64,000 bases of DNA from Bilabrum cf. latius (Eukaryota > Bigyra: Bicosoecida > Bigyra > Bicosoecida). Positions 31,496 through 44,820 of this stretch are shown here, piece after piece; positions within the stretch are counted from its first letter, which is position 1; every line of letters starts with the position of its first letter. The notes below the pieces were generated by a model. The model was given only the letters and a program-made list of their open reading frames with translations, made no database searches and was not told the DNA's origin. The position numbers were made by a program, and so were the translations under genes. The DNA lies in NCBI GenBank assembly GCA_965178125.1, contig OZ237755.1, positions 744,001 through 808,000 on the forward strand, written 5' to 3'.

Positions 31496-33100
31496 GTGCT
31501 TCTTTACCTCGCCGCGCCTGCGCTGCACCTTGAGCGCGCGCCGGTCCAGGTGCGCCTCCACGTCCGCAATCGTCACACCCGCATCGGCGCACCGTACCAG
31601 GGCAAAGTACAGTAGATCCGCTGCCTCCGCAGCGACGTGGTCCTTGTCCTCGGCCTCCGACAGCTCCATGCTCTCCTCTACCAGCTTGGCCTGCAGCATC
31701 TTCGGAGACTCCATGAGCTTCTTGGTGTAGCTGCCCGCGGGGGCGTGCTTCTTCCTGTCGGCGAGAGTCCTCTCCAGCGCCCCGAGCCCCTTGTTCTCGA
31801 ACCAGCACGTGTACGTCCCGTGGTGGCAGAATGCGGGCGGCTCCCCCCTCTGCTTCACCCTCACCATCAAGGCGTCCTCGTCACAGTCCAACCGGATGGC
31901 CTCCAGCTCCTGATAGCACCCGCTGGTCTTGCCCTTCTCCCAGAGGCCGCCCCGTGACCTGGAGTAGTACACGCCCCTCATGTCATTGACCATCTTCTCG
32001 ATCGATTCCACGGAGCTGTACACTAGCCCCATGGCCACGCCGGTCAGGTCACACACAACGGTGGTGATGAGGCTGTCGGGCCGATCGGAGCGGGCGCACA
32101 TGGCCACGCACCGGCCGATGGACAGCAGGCCATCTGGGCCCCCTCCCACTGCTGCAGCAGCAGCAGCAGCAGCAGGAGCAGGTGCAGCCGCGCCGCTGCT
32201 GCCAGCACCTGAAGAGGCCCCTCCGCTGGCCGCCCCCCCGCTAGGTTCCCCAGCCGCGGCCATGGCACCGTCAGGAACCTTCGCTGGTGCCGCAAGTGAA
32301 ACTCTAGAGTAGGTATGGAGGGCGTGCACGAGTCGCTCGGTCACTCGTGCAGCGACTGCCTCCCCGCCTGGGGCTCCCGCCTGCTGCTTGGCAAGGGGGA
32401 AGTTGCCGTCCTCTGCAACGTTATCCACGGTAAGAAGCAGCTTGGCGGGGCGGCAGGCGGCTCTGAAGGCGCTCGCGAAGTACGTGAGCCCGTTCGGTTT
32501 CGTTCCACCACCAGCCGGGTCGACGGGTTCTCTTGCGCCAGGCATTTGCTTCAACGGCAGCATTACCACGCCTGCACGTTTGCCAAGATCAGCGAGCGGC
32601 TACCCCAGCCCCGGTTGGACATCATCATCCGTTGGTTTGTCCGATATTGTCTTGCCGTCTTTAACCTTATGCCCCCGCATCTCCTGGACGAACGCATCTA
32701 GCCTTGCACCGGCCGGTCGAACTGCAACTCGTTCCCGGTTCGATAGTTTTACGATATCATCTATTTTCGTTAGGTCTGAATCGGCGTTATCAACGTCAAC
32801 AACCACTCGAAGAAATCCCGCATCCAGGGCCGTCAGCACGAGGCTATCCTGGGAAGCCGGAAGTCCGTCCAGCATTAGCTCGCCAGCGCATGCCAGTCGC
32901 ATCATCCACTTTGGTTTCTGCTTTGACCTGGACGCTGTCTCATCGTACGAAGTCAGAGCCGTGTTCGTCCACCATTCCCCGTCCACCTTCAGGATCGCCG
33001 GGCCAGCGACGCACATTCCCTTCAGCATGCTAGCCAGCTTGTCCCACTGCGATTCATCTGCGAGCTAGTCCTAGGACACCTTGAATACAGGCACGAGCAT
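31451..33100 (-). CDS. hisIE: Histidine biosynthesis bifunctional HisI-HisE fusion, 549 aa with UAG=Gln
   Basis: Catalyses steps 2 and 3 of histidine synthesis: phosphoribosyl-ATP pyrophosphohydrolase (HisE) and phosphoribosyl-AMP cyclohydrolase (HisI). ATG 33100 gives MLVPVFKVS then TAG-D-TAG (33071, 33065) and LADESQW. A third TAG is at 32600. The first ~330 residues form an extra domain containing a TIM-barrel-like strand (LDAGFLRVVVDVDN) and a poly-Ala linker, reminiscent of the extended N-terminus of fungal His4 proteins. HisI is recognised by YYSRSRGGLWEKGKTSGCYQ and LDCDEDALMVRV, with the zinc-site motif HHGTYTCW. HisE follows: KLVEESMELSEAEDKDHVAA with E-E-x2-E and E-A-A-D-L. No HisD domain follows, unlike fungal His4. 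The stop is TGA in the second copy of a 58-bp duplication. Presence of this gene means histidine prototrophy (fungi, algae, many protists). Confidence 0.93.
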
Positions 33101-33321
33101 CGCTAAATTACAGAGCTAAGCGGCACAGGATGAGCACGGCCAGAGTGGTATTCGGTTCCGTCGGCGCCGCGCGGTGCATTATTGTACGGTGTGCCTTCAG
33201 CCTCAACGGCCTTCTGCAACTTTGACGTCGCCTTGAGAGGTATCTTCCCTATCTAGCTTGATTTCAGCACTGCATCTTGCTTTAACGTCTTTCATTCTCT
33301 GGCACTTGTGGGGGACAGCTT
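33101..33321. promoter_or_regulatory. Divergent intergenic region, probable shared promoter
   Basis: 221 bp between the HisIE start (minus) and the giant orphan gene (plus). It is less GC-rich than the flanks. The role is inferred from orientation; no specific element is recognised. Confidence 0.35.
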
Positions 33322-36300
33322 ATGTCGTCGGCAGGAACGCTCATAGATAAGTATCCGCTGGAAGGCGATGGCTTCATATCCCATATATATCACTATTTGT
33401 GGACGAAAGACGACCTCGCGCGCGGCCCACTCGGAGTTCGGATACCTGATACAGTGGTATTTCGCTTTCGCATGCCTGTAGCTTGGTTTTTTACGTCAAG
33501 GGACGGCACGATCAAGCGCAAGGCACGTTAGAACGTAACTCTCGAGCAGATTTTGGACGCCTTCCTGACAAAATCGGCGAAACGGAGCGGTTGTGATATT
33601 GTGGCAACATTTGTAGACACGTCTTCGGGCGGTGGGACGGTGGGAGCAGGTCCGTTGGCCAGCGCCGAGGCTGCCGAGGGCGGCGCAACTGGTGGTGGGG
33701 CTGGTGGCAGCAGGCCGACTATCACGTACATGAACGAAGAATCCCTCAAATCATTCCTTGGCAATAGCCGCAGGCCGTACAGCGGCGTGCTATAGCTGTT
33801 CATTGGCCCGAAAAGCCCCTACAACACTGTGATGCGGTGCGTGTGGGCGCCCAAGCTCTGCGTTTCGGAGCGGCGGGTGAACACCAGAAAGCTGAAAGAC
33901 AGGCGCGCTGGCATCTTTGAACGAGCGGTCACATTCGAAGGAGAGCCGCACAACTCGGACAGCGCGGCCGTCCGTGGCTCCGTCCTGCCCAAGCAGCTGC
34001 AGGGCCTGTCCGAGTCGGTAGTGTTTCACGTGGCGCAGGTGTCCAGGCTGAAAGCCAGGGTTTCTCGGCTCGTCGCGGACTTCAAGTTAGACCCTGACGA
34101 CAGGCTCTGGCTGCTCCGCGTGGTGAGCCTGCGGCTAGAGGGCGAATCGATAGACAGGAGCGATCCCGCCGTGCTGTCGGGGGCAGCCGTGGACGTCGGC
34201 AGGGGATCCGGAGTCGGGGGATTCGGAGCTAGAACGAGGGGATTGGCGGGGCCGGAGGGCGGGGCGGACGACGGCGTGATATTCCCGCATCGCACGAGGA
34301 AGGACGGGGTGCCCCACCCTATGCAGGCGGCCATGTCTGGGCTAAAGAAGCCTGCCTCGCTATTGGGGCCTGTCAGCCTGGAGGGCGGCATACGTGTGCC
34401 TGCCACGGCGTTGCCAGCCCTCAACGGGGTTTCCTCGGTGCTGGCGCCCGGCATGCAGGCAGCAGGCAGCGTGCTGGGCCCGCCACTGGTGCCTGAAGGG
34501 GAGGACGAAGCGGCAGTGGCAGCGGGTGCGGGTGCGGGTGCTGCTGGCGGTGCTGGTGCCGATTCCGAGGCGGGCGGGGCCGGGGGCGGGGACGGCTCGA
34601 TCACCGGCACAGACCCGTTTCGAGTGCAATCCAGCACCCTCCGCGGGGTCAGACCGCAGAGTCGGCAGTCGCTGCTTGTGTCGCAGATCTTGGGGAACAA
34701 CGGTGGGGACGGGGACGAGAGCGGTTTCCCAGCTGGGGCTCTCGGCATCGGAAGTGGCGGTGCTGCTGGTGCCGCGTAGCCTTCGATGAGGAGGAGAAGA
34801 GGGAGGGCATCGTCCAGCTCCGGGGTCGGCTCAGGATCGGGTGGTGGCGCGGGGACCGGTGCGGGCACAGGAGCCGAGCAGTCGTACTTGCGACCAGCGG
34901 TAGAAGTGCCAGAGCTGACACCTGCCAAGCTGCGGCTGATGCGCAAGGCGCACGCCCTCGAGGCCAAGAGGCAGGGGCTGGACCCCGAATCAACGATGCC
35001 TGCCGCGCTTGTGGGACACGAGGCAGCCGATGCGGCCGTGGTGGTACGAGAGCACAGGCGCACGATCGGGAAGCGCGACTCGCCGCAGAGGCAGTCGCAG
35101 CTGCAGAAGACGAGGCAGTGGGTAGACGAGGAGATGGGGCTGACTGGATCGAGAGCCGCCAAGACACACGCCATGGCTGGCGTGCTCGAGGCTGCAGCTC
35201 GCAACGTCACCGAGGCGCTCCCCGAGGCCGCGCTGCAGGCCACCAACGGCATGCTAGTGCTCAGAGAGGGCCAGTGCCCGAGCTGCGGCGCGGCCATGTC
35301 GCAGTCCCTGCCCGCTAGCAGCGCAGGCGGCGATGCGGGGGGCTGCCCAGTACCCTACAAGACCGTGATTTCGCACTACGACGCAGTTCTGCAGGAGCTG
35401 GGGCTGCGCGGGATCACGACGCACGAGATGGAAGACTACGATCACGACGTGCAGCTGGTCACCTCTGGTAGGGTGAGACCGGAGCAGGCGTTCGACACGC
35501 TTCCCGTCGATGTGGTCCTTTGGCCCCAGCAGAAGCTAAGCAGGGCGGCTGCAGGCGGGGTGGGCATGTACGGCGTGTGGACGAGCGTGGAATACCTGAG
35601 AGCCGCCGCGCTGTCACAGGAAGCCAAGCGCAAGAAAAAGCAGATGGAGAGGAAGCGGGAGGCCCGCCGTCAGGCGGAAATGAAAAAGCAGAGGCAGCTG
35701 GAGCGGGAGGAGGCTGGTCTTCCTCCCTTTGACAGCGACGAGGAGAAGGAGGAGGACGGCGAAGAGGAGCCTGAGGACATCGACGAGGACCTGGCGGGTG
35801 CTCCTGACCGGGAGTCCAGGCGTGGTAGCGTGGGTCGGAGAGGCTCGGAGCACGATTGGACGGCTCGAATTGACATGCAGCCGGACGTGGGGGGTGGGTT
35901 CAAGGGCGGTGAGAGCACGGGAGTGCACGGCGGTGGCGAGAGGGGTGATGAAGAGGACGATGGAGAGCTGTCACTGGCTGCCATCGGGGAGGGCGGCAGG
36001 CTGGGCCGTCCGCCGGTGAAGGAGGTGCCTCCGGTCCTGAGGCTGCTTCACCCAAAGATGGGGCCTGCCGAGTACAGGTGGATGCGTTCCGACCCTTTGT
36101 TTATGTTTAGGACGGCGCGGGTCTGCGAGGCTTGCTTCCTCGTGTACGCGCAGTTCTCGCAGCACACAGTGAGCGGCAAGGCGCCCCATTTCGCCCTGCG
36201 GCAGATCATGGGCCCAAAAGTGAGGAAGATGGTGGATTCCAGGGACGTGGGCGAGGCGATGGAGGACGGGAAGAGGCAGGCGATCGAGGACATGGAGAGG

Positions 36301-39300
36301 CAGGAGGAGGAGGACGAGGCCAAGCGAGCAAAAGGCAGGCCTATCTTCAAGGTGGGTGCATCTGGCTCGTAGCTTTCGTTCCATTCTTCGCAGCGGAAAG
36401 AAGAGGAAGAGAAGCAAGGAGATAGCATAATGCTGGCGACAGGGATCGGTGCTGGGAGCGGCGGCAGTCGCAGGGGAAGTGTGGGGAGGAGGGCCTCGGT
36501 GGGCAGCCAGAGGCAAGCAGGCGGGTCCCTGGGTGGCAGGTAGTCGCACGCGCGCGCCACGTCAAAAGGAGGAGGCCAGCCCAGCCCGACCGCTAACCGT
36601 TCCAGGCGGGGCTCCGGAGGCCGCGCTGTGACCGCGACGTCTACCACGGCATCGCAGGCGCCCGAAGACGGATTCCGTCAGTTTCTCGGGGAGCAGGGGT
36701 TCTCGGAGACTGGACCCGGTCTGCCCCCCTCGCTCCGTGCGGGCGGCCCGGCCCCCGCCGGCGCCGCTCCATCCATCCTGGAGCCACCCCGCACTGCCAG
36801 CGGCGCCATCGGAGGCGCTGCCTCTTCCTCTTCGGGATCCTTCATGCGCGCAGTGGCTGCCGACCCGGAGCTTCACTCTGGGCACCCCCTCGCGTTCATG
36901 TCTGCGACGGGAACGCTCCCGGCGCGACGCGGGGGCGGTGGCCCCGATCCAGCACGGGTGCGGGCCAGCACGGTGGCGGGCGCTCCGGGCACTGGCCTTT
37001 ACGGGCCCGGTTCCGGGGGTGGACAGGCGTGGTAGACTGTGGGTGCGGACGGGATGGGTGCGCGGCGGGCGAGTGCGCACGGGGGTTCGCTTCCAGCACT
37101 GCCGTACGCGCCACTCATGAGCAGCCCGACAAGCAGCTACGGTCCGGGCTACCAGCAGCAGAGGCAGTTGGCCGACGCAGAAGCTCAGTCGAGATCCCAT
37201 GCGCGACTGGCCCCGCTGCGCCAGTCGCCGACGAGCTCGACGGTCTACCGCCCTTTCACGGGAGCTGGCTCGCAGACCTCTGCCCCTGGGGGGTCCACCA
37301 TGCACGGAGGGGGTCCGTCCCAGGGCAGCATTGGCCTTGCGAGCATCAACTCTGGCATGCTGGGCAGGAGCCAGGGGCGCGGGACGAACAGGCGCTCCGG
37401 GGGCACGGCCGGAAGCAAGTCGCGCGGCAAAGGTAAGGCAGCAAGCGGATCTGGCAGGCCCAAGCCATCTCCCTTCGCCCAGATCCAGCACCTGCCCGGC
37501 GACAAGCCAATGGACCCAACGCAGGCGCGCGCGCGCAGGGCCGCGGCATCCGCCCGCGCCGCTAGAAGGGCACGCAAGCCAGACGGAGAGTCTGCTGACG
37601 TCCGGAGTGGTACGGCAGGGAACGACACCAAGCGGCACCATCAGGCGCGGGCCGACACCCGCTCTCAGGTACTGCCCCTGACCACAAAGTACGGGGAGCA
37701 GTATGACCCGCAGCAGGCAGAGAGCACCGGCCGAGGGGCGGGCAAGTCCCGGGGCGGCATGTCCCGCCGCAGCGGAGGCAGCGCTGGCGATGGGCTGGAC
37801 GCGGGCTCGCACCAGGATTTCCTCGCCAGGATGCGAAGCACGGTCAGCTCTGAGCAGGCCATGGCGGATCGAGCCGACGCCCTGGCCGAGGTGTTAGGGT
37901 ACGAGAAGACCCAGGACGAAGCCGCCAGGAAGATCCAGCAGGGCCTCCTGCAAGCGAACAAGGGCAAGGGCAAGGGTAGTGCTAAGGGCAGTGGCAGTGG
38001 GAGGCCCACTGGGGCGGCGTAGGAGGACGACTGGCGAGACCAGAGCGAGAGGGCGACGGATGCATACAGGCAGAGGGAGGCCACTGGGGCGGCCCAAAGG
38101 GAAGAGGAACTCAAGGGCAAAGCCGCGCAGCAGGAACTCCGAGAGCGGGCGAGGAAGGCAGCCGACGTGGCGGCGGGCAGGCAGCCGCGGCCCACGGAGC
38201 TCGAGAGGGAGCTCCGGAGGGAGGACGCGAGGCGGGAGGCCCTGGAGCAGCGCGCCAGGGAACAAGAGGAGGGCCAGGCGGCGCGTAAGAGGGTGGAGCA
38301 GAGGCAGCGGGAGCAGGCCCGCAAGGACGGAGCGGAAGCTGCGGCCCGCGATGACGTGGATGCGGAGGAGGGTGCTGCTGCCCTGGGCGACGGTGCTATT
38401 GCAGGGGCGTCCGACGGCTTGCCGCCGCAGGCAAAGTCGGGCACAAGCACGAGGATTCCCCCCGGTGGGCCGTGGCTCACGGACGCCGGGCCTGGGCGCG
38501 TGTTCTCTCCGAAGGGTCCTGGCGGTGTGCTCTCCGTGGTGGCTCGCGAGGAGGTCATCGGTCGGAAGGTCCGTGGAGCGGCGAGCGAGGGCAGGCCAGC
38601 GGACCAGGACCTCCTCGGGGGCGTGGCGCGGGAGCCTCTTGAGTCGGCGGGAGCAGAACCGGTGGGGAAGGAGCAGGCGGCGTGGAAGGACGAGCCTGTG
38701 TTCCCCGAGCTGCCCACCCAGAGGCGTGTCGTGAGCGTGCTGCGGCGCTGCCTACCAGGCGAGTTCAAGCCCAGCGAGGAGGACAGGAGGCGAGCCCGGG
38801 TGGCTCGCCGCAGGGAACAACAGGGCCTCGCGGTGGAGCCCTGGGAGCTGGACGAGAAGGCCAGCGGCGGTTTTGTTGTTCTCCGGCGGGACCTGTGGAC
38901 GGGGGCCGTGTGGCGGTCGTTCTGGCGAGAGGGCGCGGTGATCGACTGCGGGCCCGCTGAGATGGCCAGGGAACAAGCGAGGAAGGAGGCTTTGGCAAAG
39001 GCGGAGGAGGACCCCGAGGGTGAGGCCGCGCTTGCCTCCATCATGGGAAGCGACATAAAGGCGGCCGAGGTGCAGCGGGCCGCGGAGGAAGCCGCCAGTG
39101 CCCTGGATCTGCCCGAGCTGCTGCCCACTGATCCACTAATCGTGGCGGCTTCACGGAGGCTGCAGGAGTGGGGCGGGTCTGCGCTCGTGGAGTCCGGCGG
39201 AGGGTCGGGAGGAGACGCCGCTCCGCTCCCTGCGCAGACCATGCTGGCCGTGGGCCGGGCCTCGGCGTCATCGGCCGTGGTGCAGGTGGACGAGTCTCTG

Positions 39301-41430
39301 GGCACGTCTGCCAGCCCGCTGCCTGGACACTGGGGGGCCGTCGTGGCCCATTCAATGTGCGTAGCACCGGCCACTGAGTCTGCTGCTGCGTCCACTGGTA
39401 TTCGCCGCGAGCTGTGCATGCTCACGGTTGAGGTGCTCCCGCCGGACCAGTCCGCTAACCAGGGGGGTGGCGCGGGCCGTCAGGGCGACCCCAGCATGAG
39501 GGTCGGCTTCAGCCCCCATGCCTCCTCTTCGGCCGTGGAGAGGCTGGCGAAGAGCGTGGGCCGCCCGAGGTTTTGCCTGCGGGTGCTAGGGGTGGAGACG
39601 GGCGCGGTCGAGGTAATCTATCCGTTGACATTGGCGGAGCTCTTCCGCCATCCCCGGCTGGCGGGCGGTTCCACCGCACTCCACGACGACCCCGGCGGCA
39701 GGGCAGCCCGGCTGCTGGCCTCCAGGGGCCTCCGAGCGGCGCAGGAGCGCTCGCTGAAGGATGCCGAAACGGAGGCCAGGGCCAGGGCAATCCGGCTAGC
39801 CAAGGAGCGAGGGGACGAGGAACCCGACGAGGAGGAGACGCAGGTGCCTCGGGAAAAGCTCGAGGAAATCCGGGACGTTTCCCGGAGATCTCCTGACGCG
39901 GCGCTGCTGGCCCTCACTCAGGCCGCTGGGGCAGCAGGGGGCAGGGTGCAGCGCACGATGCCTGCGCCGCCTTCTGGCTGGCAGCTATGGACTGGCGTCC
40001 TCGCCCCTGCGCGGAGGTTCGGGGCCACCTTGCTGCTTCAGAGCGCCGGGGAGGCTGACGCGGTTGACGTGTTCCCCGGGAGGGTGCAGGGGGCGTCGCA
40101 CTCCGGTTGGGAGGGACTCGAAGCGGCAGGGGCTGCCTCCGGTGCGGGTGCATCGCACTCTGGTGCGAGCGTCCGGCTCGGGGGTGTCACCGTGAGCCGG
40201 CCGCTGCTTGCCTCCTTGCGATCTGCCGCGGAGAAGATCGGAGTGGACCTCAAGAAGGTGGCCAAACCTGAAGACCTAGAGTCCCTCGAGGACGAGGAAG
40301 CCAGGGAACAAGCCAGGGAACAAGAGGTGCGAGCGCGGGCGAGCGCCGCGAGTTCCGCTCCAGACGCAGGGGACAAGGCGGTGGCAGCCATGTCCGATTC
40401 GCTGCACGCGGCGGGGACCCTCGCCGCGCGGGTCATGCTGCTGAACGGCAGGCGCTACCAGCACGTGTCAGTGCGCACGGACCCAGCGGCCAAGGAACCG
40501 ACGCTCTCGATGGTCGTGCGGCAGAGCGTATCCGAGTCTGGGTCGGCTGGAACCGGCACCGTTGCAGATAGCCAAGGGAGTGCATCTGCCGCACCGCTCC
40601 CCGCAGGAGTGGCCACTTTGACCATGCCACTGACGTGGAGGCAGGCGGCCGACCCAGGGCACAACCCGCTGCTGCGCCGGGCTGCCTTCGAGCTCGCGGA
40701 GGGGTTCGGTTTCCCAACGAACGTTCGCCCAGACGAGCCCACGGCGGTGGAGGATGCCGCAGTGGAGGCTCGGCGCAGGGCAGGCGATCTCGAGGGGCAG
40801 CTGGCCGTGGCGCACGCAGAGGGCGATAGGGAACGTTCCTCTCGGCTGGAGCGAGACCTCAAGGAGGCCAGGGAACAAGCAGAGCACCCAGAGGTTGCAA
40901 CCGGGGCCGCACTCCCGACAGCAATCCCGGTCGCCTGCCAGGTGCGCGAGCTGCCCGCAGGCACGCTGTTCCTTGGCTGCTACCTGAGCGCGCCTGCGGG
41001 TGCGCGAGAGCTGGACCAGGGAACAAATGAGGCGGCGAGAGAGCGGCAAGGGGACCCGGCCAAGGCCAAGACCGACGTGTCCGGTAGAGGCGAGAGCGAG
41101 AGCGAGGGCAAGGGGAATGGCAGGGGCGGGAGCGGCAAGCAGCCCAGGCTCGTTGTGATCGTGGCGAGGCTTCCCAGCGGAGGGGCTTCGCCGGGCTTCA
41201 CTCTCTCTGAGAAGATGCAGAAGCCGGTGCGCATGGTCTTTGATCTGGACAGGGCACGCGACGGCAGGGCGAATCCACTGCTGGAGCGGGCAAAGCCTCA
41301 CGTCACCGGGGTGCGTCGCGAGACGGACGCGGAGGCCCGGGTGAGAGAGCGGCGCGATGCCGATAAGGCTGGGGCGAGCATGGATACTAGGGCTGCAGGG
41401 GACAAGGCTGCGGCTGCCGTGTTGGGATGA
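33322..41430 (+). CDS. Giant orphan protein, 2,702 aa with UAG=Gln
   Basis: ATG 33322 to TGA 41428-41430 in one frame, with seven TAGs (33529, 33793, 34777, 36370, 36541, 37033, 38020). The N-terminal ~280 residues look globular (e.g. RIPDTVVFRFRMPVAWFFTS, DFKLDPDDRLWLLRVVSLRL). A zinc-like pair C-P-S-C at ~652 and C-E-A-C-F-L-V-Y at ~935 flank a domain that also contains RMRSDPLFMFRTARV-type sequence. A highly charged coiled coil with KRKKKQMERKREARR lies between. The C-terminal ~1,100 residues alternate Arg/Glu helices with Ala/Gly-rich beta segments. I do not recognise the family. Large size and coiled coils would fit a cytoskeletal or axonemal scaffold, but that is a guess. A 42-nt GTGGGT...TTCGCAG stretch at 36352-36393, containing the TAG at 36370, could be a small intron; it keeps the frame either way. 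Confidence 0.8.
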
Positions 41431-41570
41431 AGCAGCCATCAGCCAAGACGTCGATCGGCTCAAATTTTAGTTCCGGCTTGGGTCGCATCTCGGGCCATGG
41501 CGGAAGATGCTATCGGTCATTTTTCTCCATAGAAGCCAAATTAGGGTTGCATTCGCTCTACGATAGTGCC

Positions 41571-44500
41571 ATGGTGCGCCAAGTCACTGTATTTGTGGCA
41601 GTAAGCAACTTCACGCCTCGCTAATCGGCTGCTGCATCTTGAACGCATAGGTTTACTACCCCGTGCACATGTTTCCTGGTTGAGTTGATCGCCGCAGGTG
41701 ATTCTTGCTAATAGCCTGTATGCATTCGACCGGATACCGGTGCACAGCTCACGAGCCGGTCTATCGCTTGGTGTTTAGCCGCACTCGTTCAATGATCTTG
41801 ATCAGCTGTTGAATCTTGGCGCAAAGTACGCGTCAGTGTCCCCCAGGCTGTACGCTGATGACCCTACGCATTTTTCAACTAATCTTGAGTCACGGACGCT
41901 GTGGCTCAAGTTTGATCCACACTACATGGCACAAGGAGATTTCTGCGCTAGCCAGACGCAGCTGCCGGCCAAGAATAGAACAGACCCGAGAGGCTGTTAC
42001 GTGCTGAACCACAACACACCCGGCGGTCGATCTGATTACAATACTACATATCAGCTTGTGGATACGCTCATTGACCTTGCTCGCCGTCTCGGTGCAGAAG
42101 AGGGCGACCGAGCACCTGCTCGGATCGCAGCAGCGCTGTGCCTCAAATCTGCCCCATCGAAACGATGCTCGTCCTAGGAGTGGTTGAGCCTAACGGATGA
42201 CGTCATTGCGGATGCGTAGGCCCGCATTGCAGCGGCAAATCTCTCAGGTGCGCTCCAGCTGGCCCTGGACGGCGACGGCGCGCCCACCGAGACATGCCTG
42301 TACGACCGATGGTTGCCTTTGGTGAGCACATTCATCAATTCACCGTGGGAAGCATTCCTGACGGACGAACCCAGGCGCCTTCCGAACGGAACGGCCCCGG
42401 CTGGGTACGCCGCGTACGACAGGTTTCAGCTGCTCGATCCAAACGAGGCGGAATGGCCGGTCGTCACGGCGCTCGACTATGGGAAGTTCGGGAACAACTC
42501 GAGGCCGGAGTAGGCGCACAACTATCCCATTCTGCTGTGGGAACCCTCGGACCAGTCTAATATTGTATCCGAATCCTCCGAATACCTGGCCACCAAGGCA
42601 GCCCCGCATCCGGGCGGCCTTCTGTTCGCCAGTAACACTGACCCCCTGATGCACCAGCTGTACGCTTCTAGGCTCTCTGGATTCGGATGGACGGTCAACT
42701 ACACTGCATGGGAAACCGGCAGCGCCTCTCACTTAGACGATGGGTATAAGAGGTCGGATTCATATGGCCAGGCAACCGGGCAAGAGCAGTCGCTGACCCC
42801 TCCAGGCGACCACGTCACGAGCCGCCTGCGGTCAGGACGAGTGAATTGGAGCCGCGCCCTGTCCGGGCCAGAGAAATCGGACCAGGCTCCTGAAGCCTGG
42901 AAGCCACGAAACTTCAATATTCCTCTATTCATGTACAGCGGGGCATCGCAGCGGCGCACGGCTTGCAGCAAAGCGAGCCGTGCCTCTGGGCGATGTGCCA
43001 CTGAAGGCAGCGGCGAAGCGGTGGACAACACCGGCGCAGCCTCCAGCCAGTAGGTTGACTGGGCCACTGTCTTGCTTGGCGATGCGACACGAGAGAATCA
43101 GCAGATTCGGTACGCGGTTGCACCCGCTAGCGATCTGTTCTTTGCTGAAACATCGCAAGCACTCAGTGCTCCCGCCCCATTGCCAGCCATCGACGGGTCC
43201 GCCCAACATCCCCTCGGCAGCCGATTGCACGCTGCATCCTCCTGGTATGGCCCAGCTGCAAGCGTCAGTGTCAAGGATGGAGCTACTAGTGCGGCTGCAC
43301 AGCCCTTCATGGCGGACACGAAGGTAGATTTGACAGGCGCATCTCTTGTGCTAGTGACATCAAATGCCGCTACGGAGGCAGCCCAATCGGCCTTGGTTCA
43401 CGCTAGCAAGTACTCACTGCAGTGTCCCGGCGCATCTGCGGCATGCAGTATCGGGCTTAACATTATTGGTGCGCCGGTAAACGTTTCGTACGCCATCTTT
43501 GGAGGCCATGCGCCCGCGATGGCTGCGTGGGCTGCGGGCTCTAGCTCATTGAGCGACTTTGGCGTCGCAATGGTCGGCGCTCCAGCGCAGCGCACCTATG
43601 AGGCTGCTGGCGACGACGAATGCGCTCTGTTACTTTCTGTTCAAAGTTTAGGCAAGACTTCAGGGGACCTCCGAACAACGGCCACCACAGCATGCGTCAT
43701 GACGACTCAACAAGCATCGGACGCGGGAGCTCTGCTCGACCAAGTTTCGGTGTCCGTCGACCAGGTACCAGCTGCAAGCAGTGGTGGCACGGTTCGGAGC
43801 GGAGTGGTGCTTGTACCGTCCGTTCGAGACGAATAGAGAGGACCATCGCATGGCGTGCGACAGAGAGGAGGCCCGGACGAGGCTGCTGCTGCTAGCAGCG
43901 GCCAGCAAGCTGGGATCTTTATGATCCCGTTCATGGAGAGCGGCGAAGCAGGGATAGTACTATTTCCTAACGGTACTGCCGGGTCCTCATTTCGCCGTGA
44001 TGTCAATGTCGTGCCCTTTCCTACCACCCCAGCATACGTGGGCAGGCGGGCACGGTCGGCGACTGCTGCCCTGCCAGCTGCGAGCTCTTCGTCAGGCGGA
44101 ACCTCGTCAGCCATCTCGCTCGTGTCTATCGAGAGCTCGTTTTGTCCCAACACTGAGGATAGGAACAAACAAGCAGTGCCTGCATCGTGCATGCAGGTAC
44201 CCACTGCGGCGGCCCTCACTCAGACCGATGGCGCGCTGACCGCAGCAGGCCCCATTGTGTACGCTCTCCTCGACCCGCTCACGATAGGAGAGCACCTACT
44301 GCATGATGCATCCGTGTCGCAGAGAGCGCGTGCCACTGGGGTCACGCTATCGCACTGTGGTGTGGAGCCGCACCTGAGTCGTAGCGTTGACGACATCCCA
44401 AACAGTGACCTTCGAGGCTCGCAGTACTACTTGGGTGCGATGACGCTAGCCACGTCAGCGTACAACGACTCGGCAGCAGCACCTGCGATGCCAGCCGTGT

Positions 44501-44694
44501 CCGTGCTTCCATCAAAGGTGTCTGTTCCGTGGATCGATGCAGGCATGGCTGCTCTGGGTGCAGAGGCCGGGGTGTTCGGTGTATTCGCGCATGATGGGTG
44601 GAGCTCAAGCAGCTCAGACGTGGGGAAGTGCGGGGCACCGTTCGCTTCGAGCGGCGCGATGCTGGAAGGGATGCCGCTCCCAATTCTAAGTTGA
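41571..44694 (+). CDS. Secreted protein of unknown family, 1,008 aa, one intron
   Basis: Exon 1 (41571-41600) encodes only MVRQVTVFVA. A 97-nt intron (41601-41697) joins it in phase 0 to VILANSLYAFDRIP, which completes a signal peptide. The frame then runs to TGA 44692-44694 with six TAGs (41776, 42175, 42217, 42511, 43051, 43834). The mature protein is Ser/Ala/Thr-rich with paired Cys, and many N-x-S/T sites in the N-terminal half (KNRTDP, YNTTYQ, PNGTAP). The first 350 residues look globular (KYASVSPRLYADDPTHFST, LWLKFDPHY, LGFG-type WTVNYTAWE). The rest is low-complexity and repetitive-looking without clear tandem units. No catalytic motif is recognised. It starts 140 bp after the preceding gene's stop. 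A cell-surface or secreted glycoprotein is the best supportable call. Confidence 0.75.
41601..41697 (+). other. Intron in the signal-peptide region, 97 nt
   Basis: Donor GTAAGC, acceptor GATCGCCGCAG, phase 0. The intron contains TAA and TGA, and its length is not a multiple of 3. Splicing creates a continuous hydrophobic signal sequence, which supports the join. Confidence 0.75.
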
Positions 44695-44820
44695 GCACGC
44701 AGCTGCTGTATGAGCAGAGGAAAACAGATAGGATGAGATGACAATAGCACTCGTGCCAAGTTGGCAGCTAATACCATCAAATTGCGCGCATTGACAGGCC
44801 TCAATGGATCCACTGAGCCA

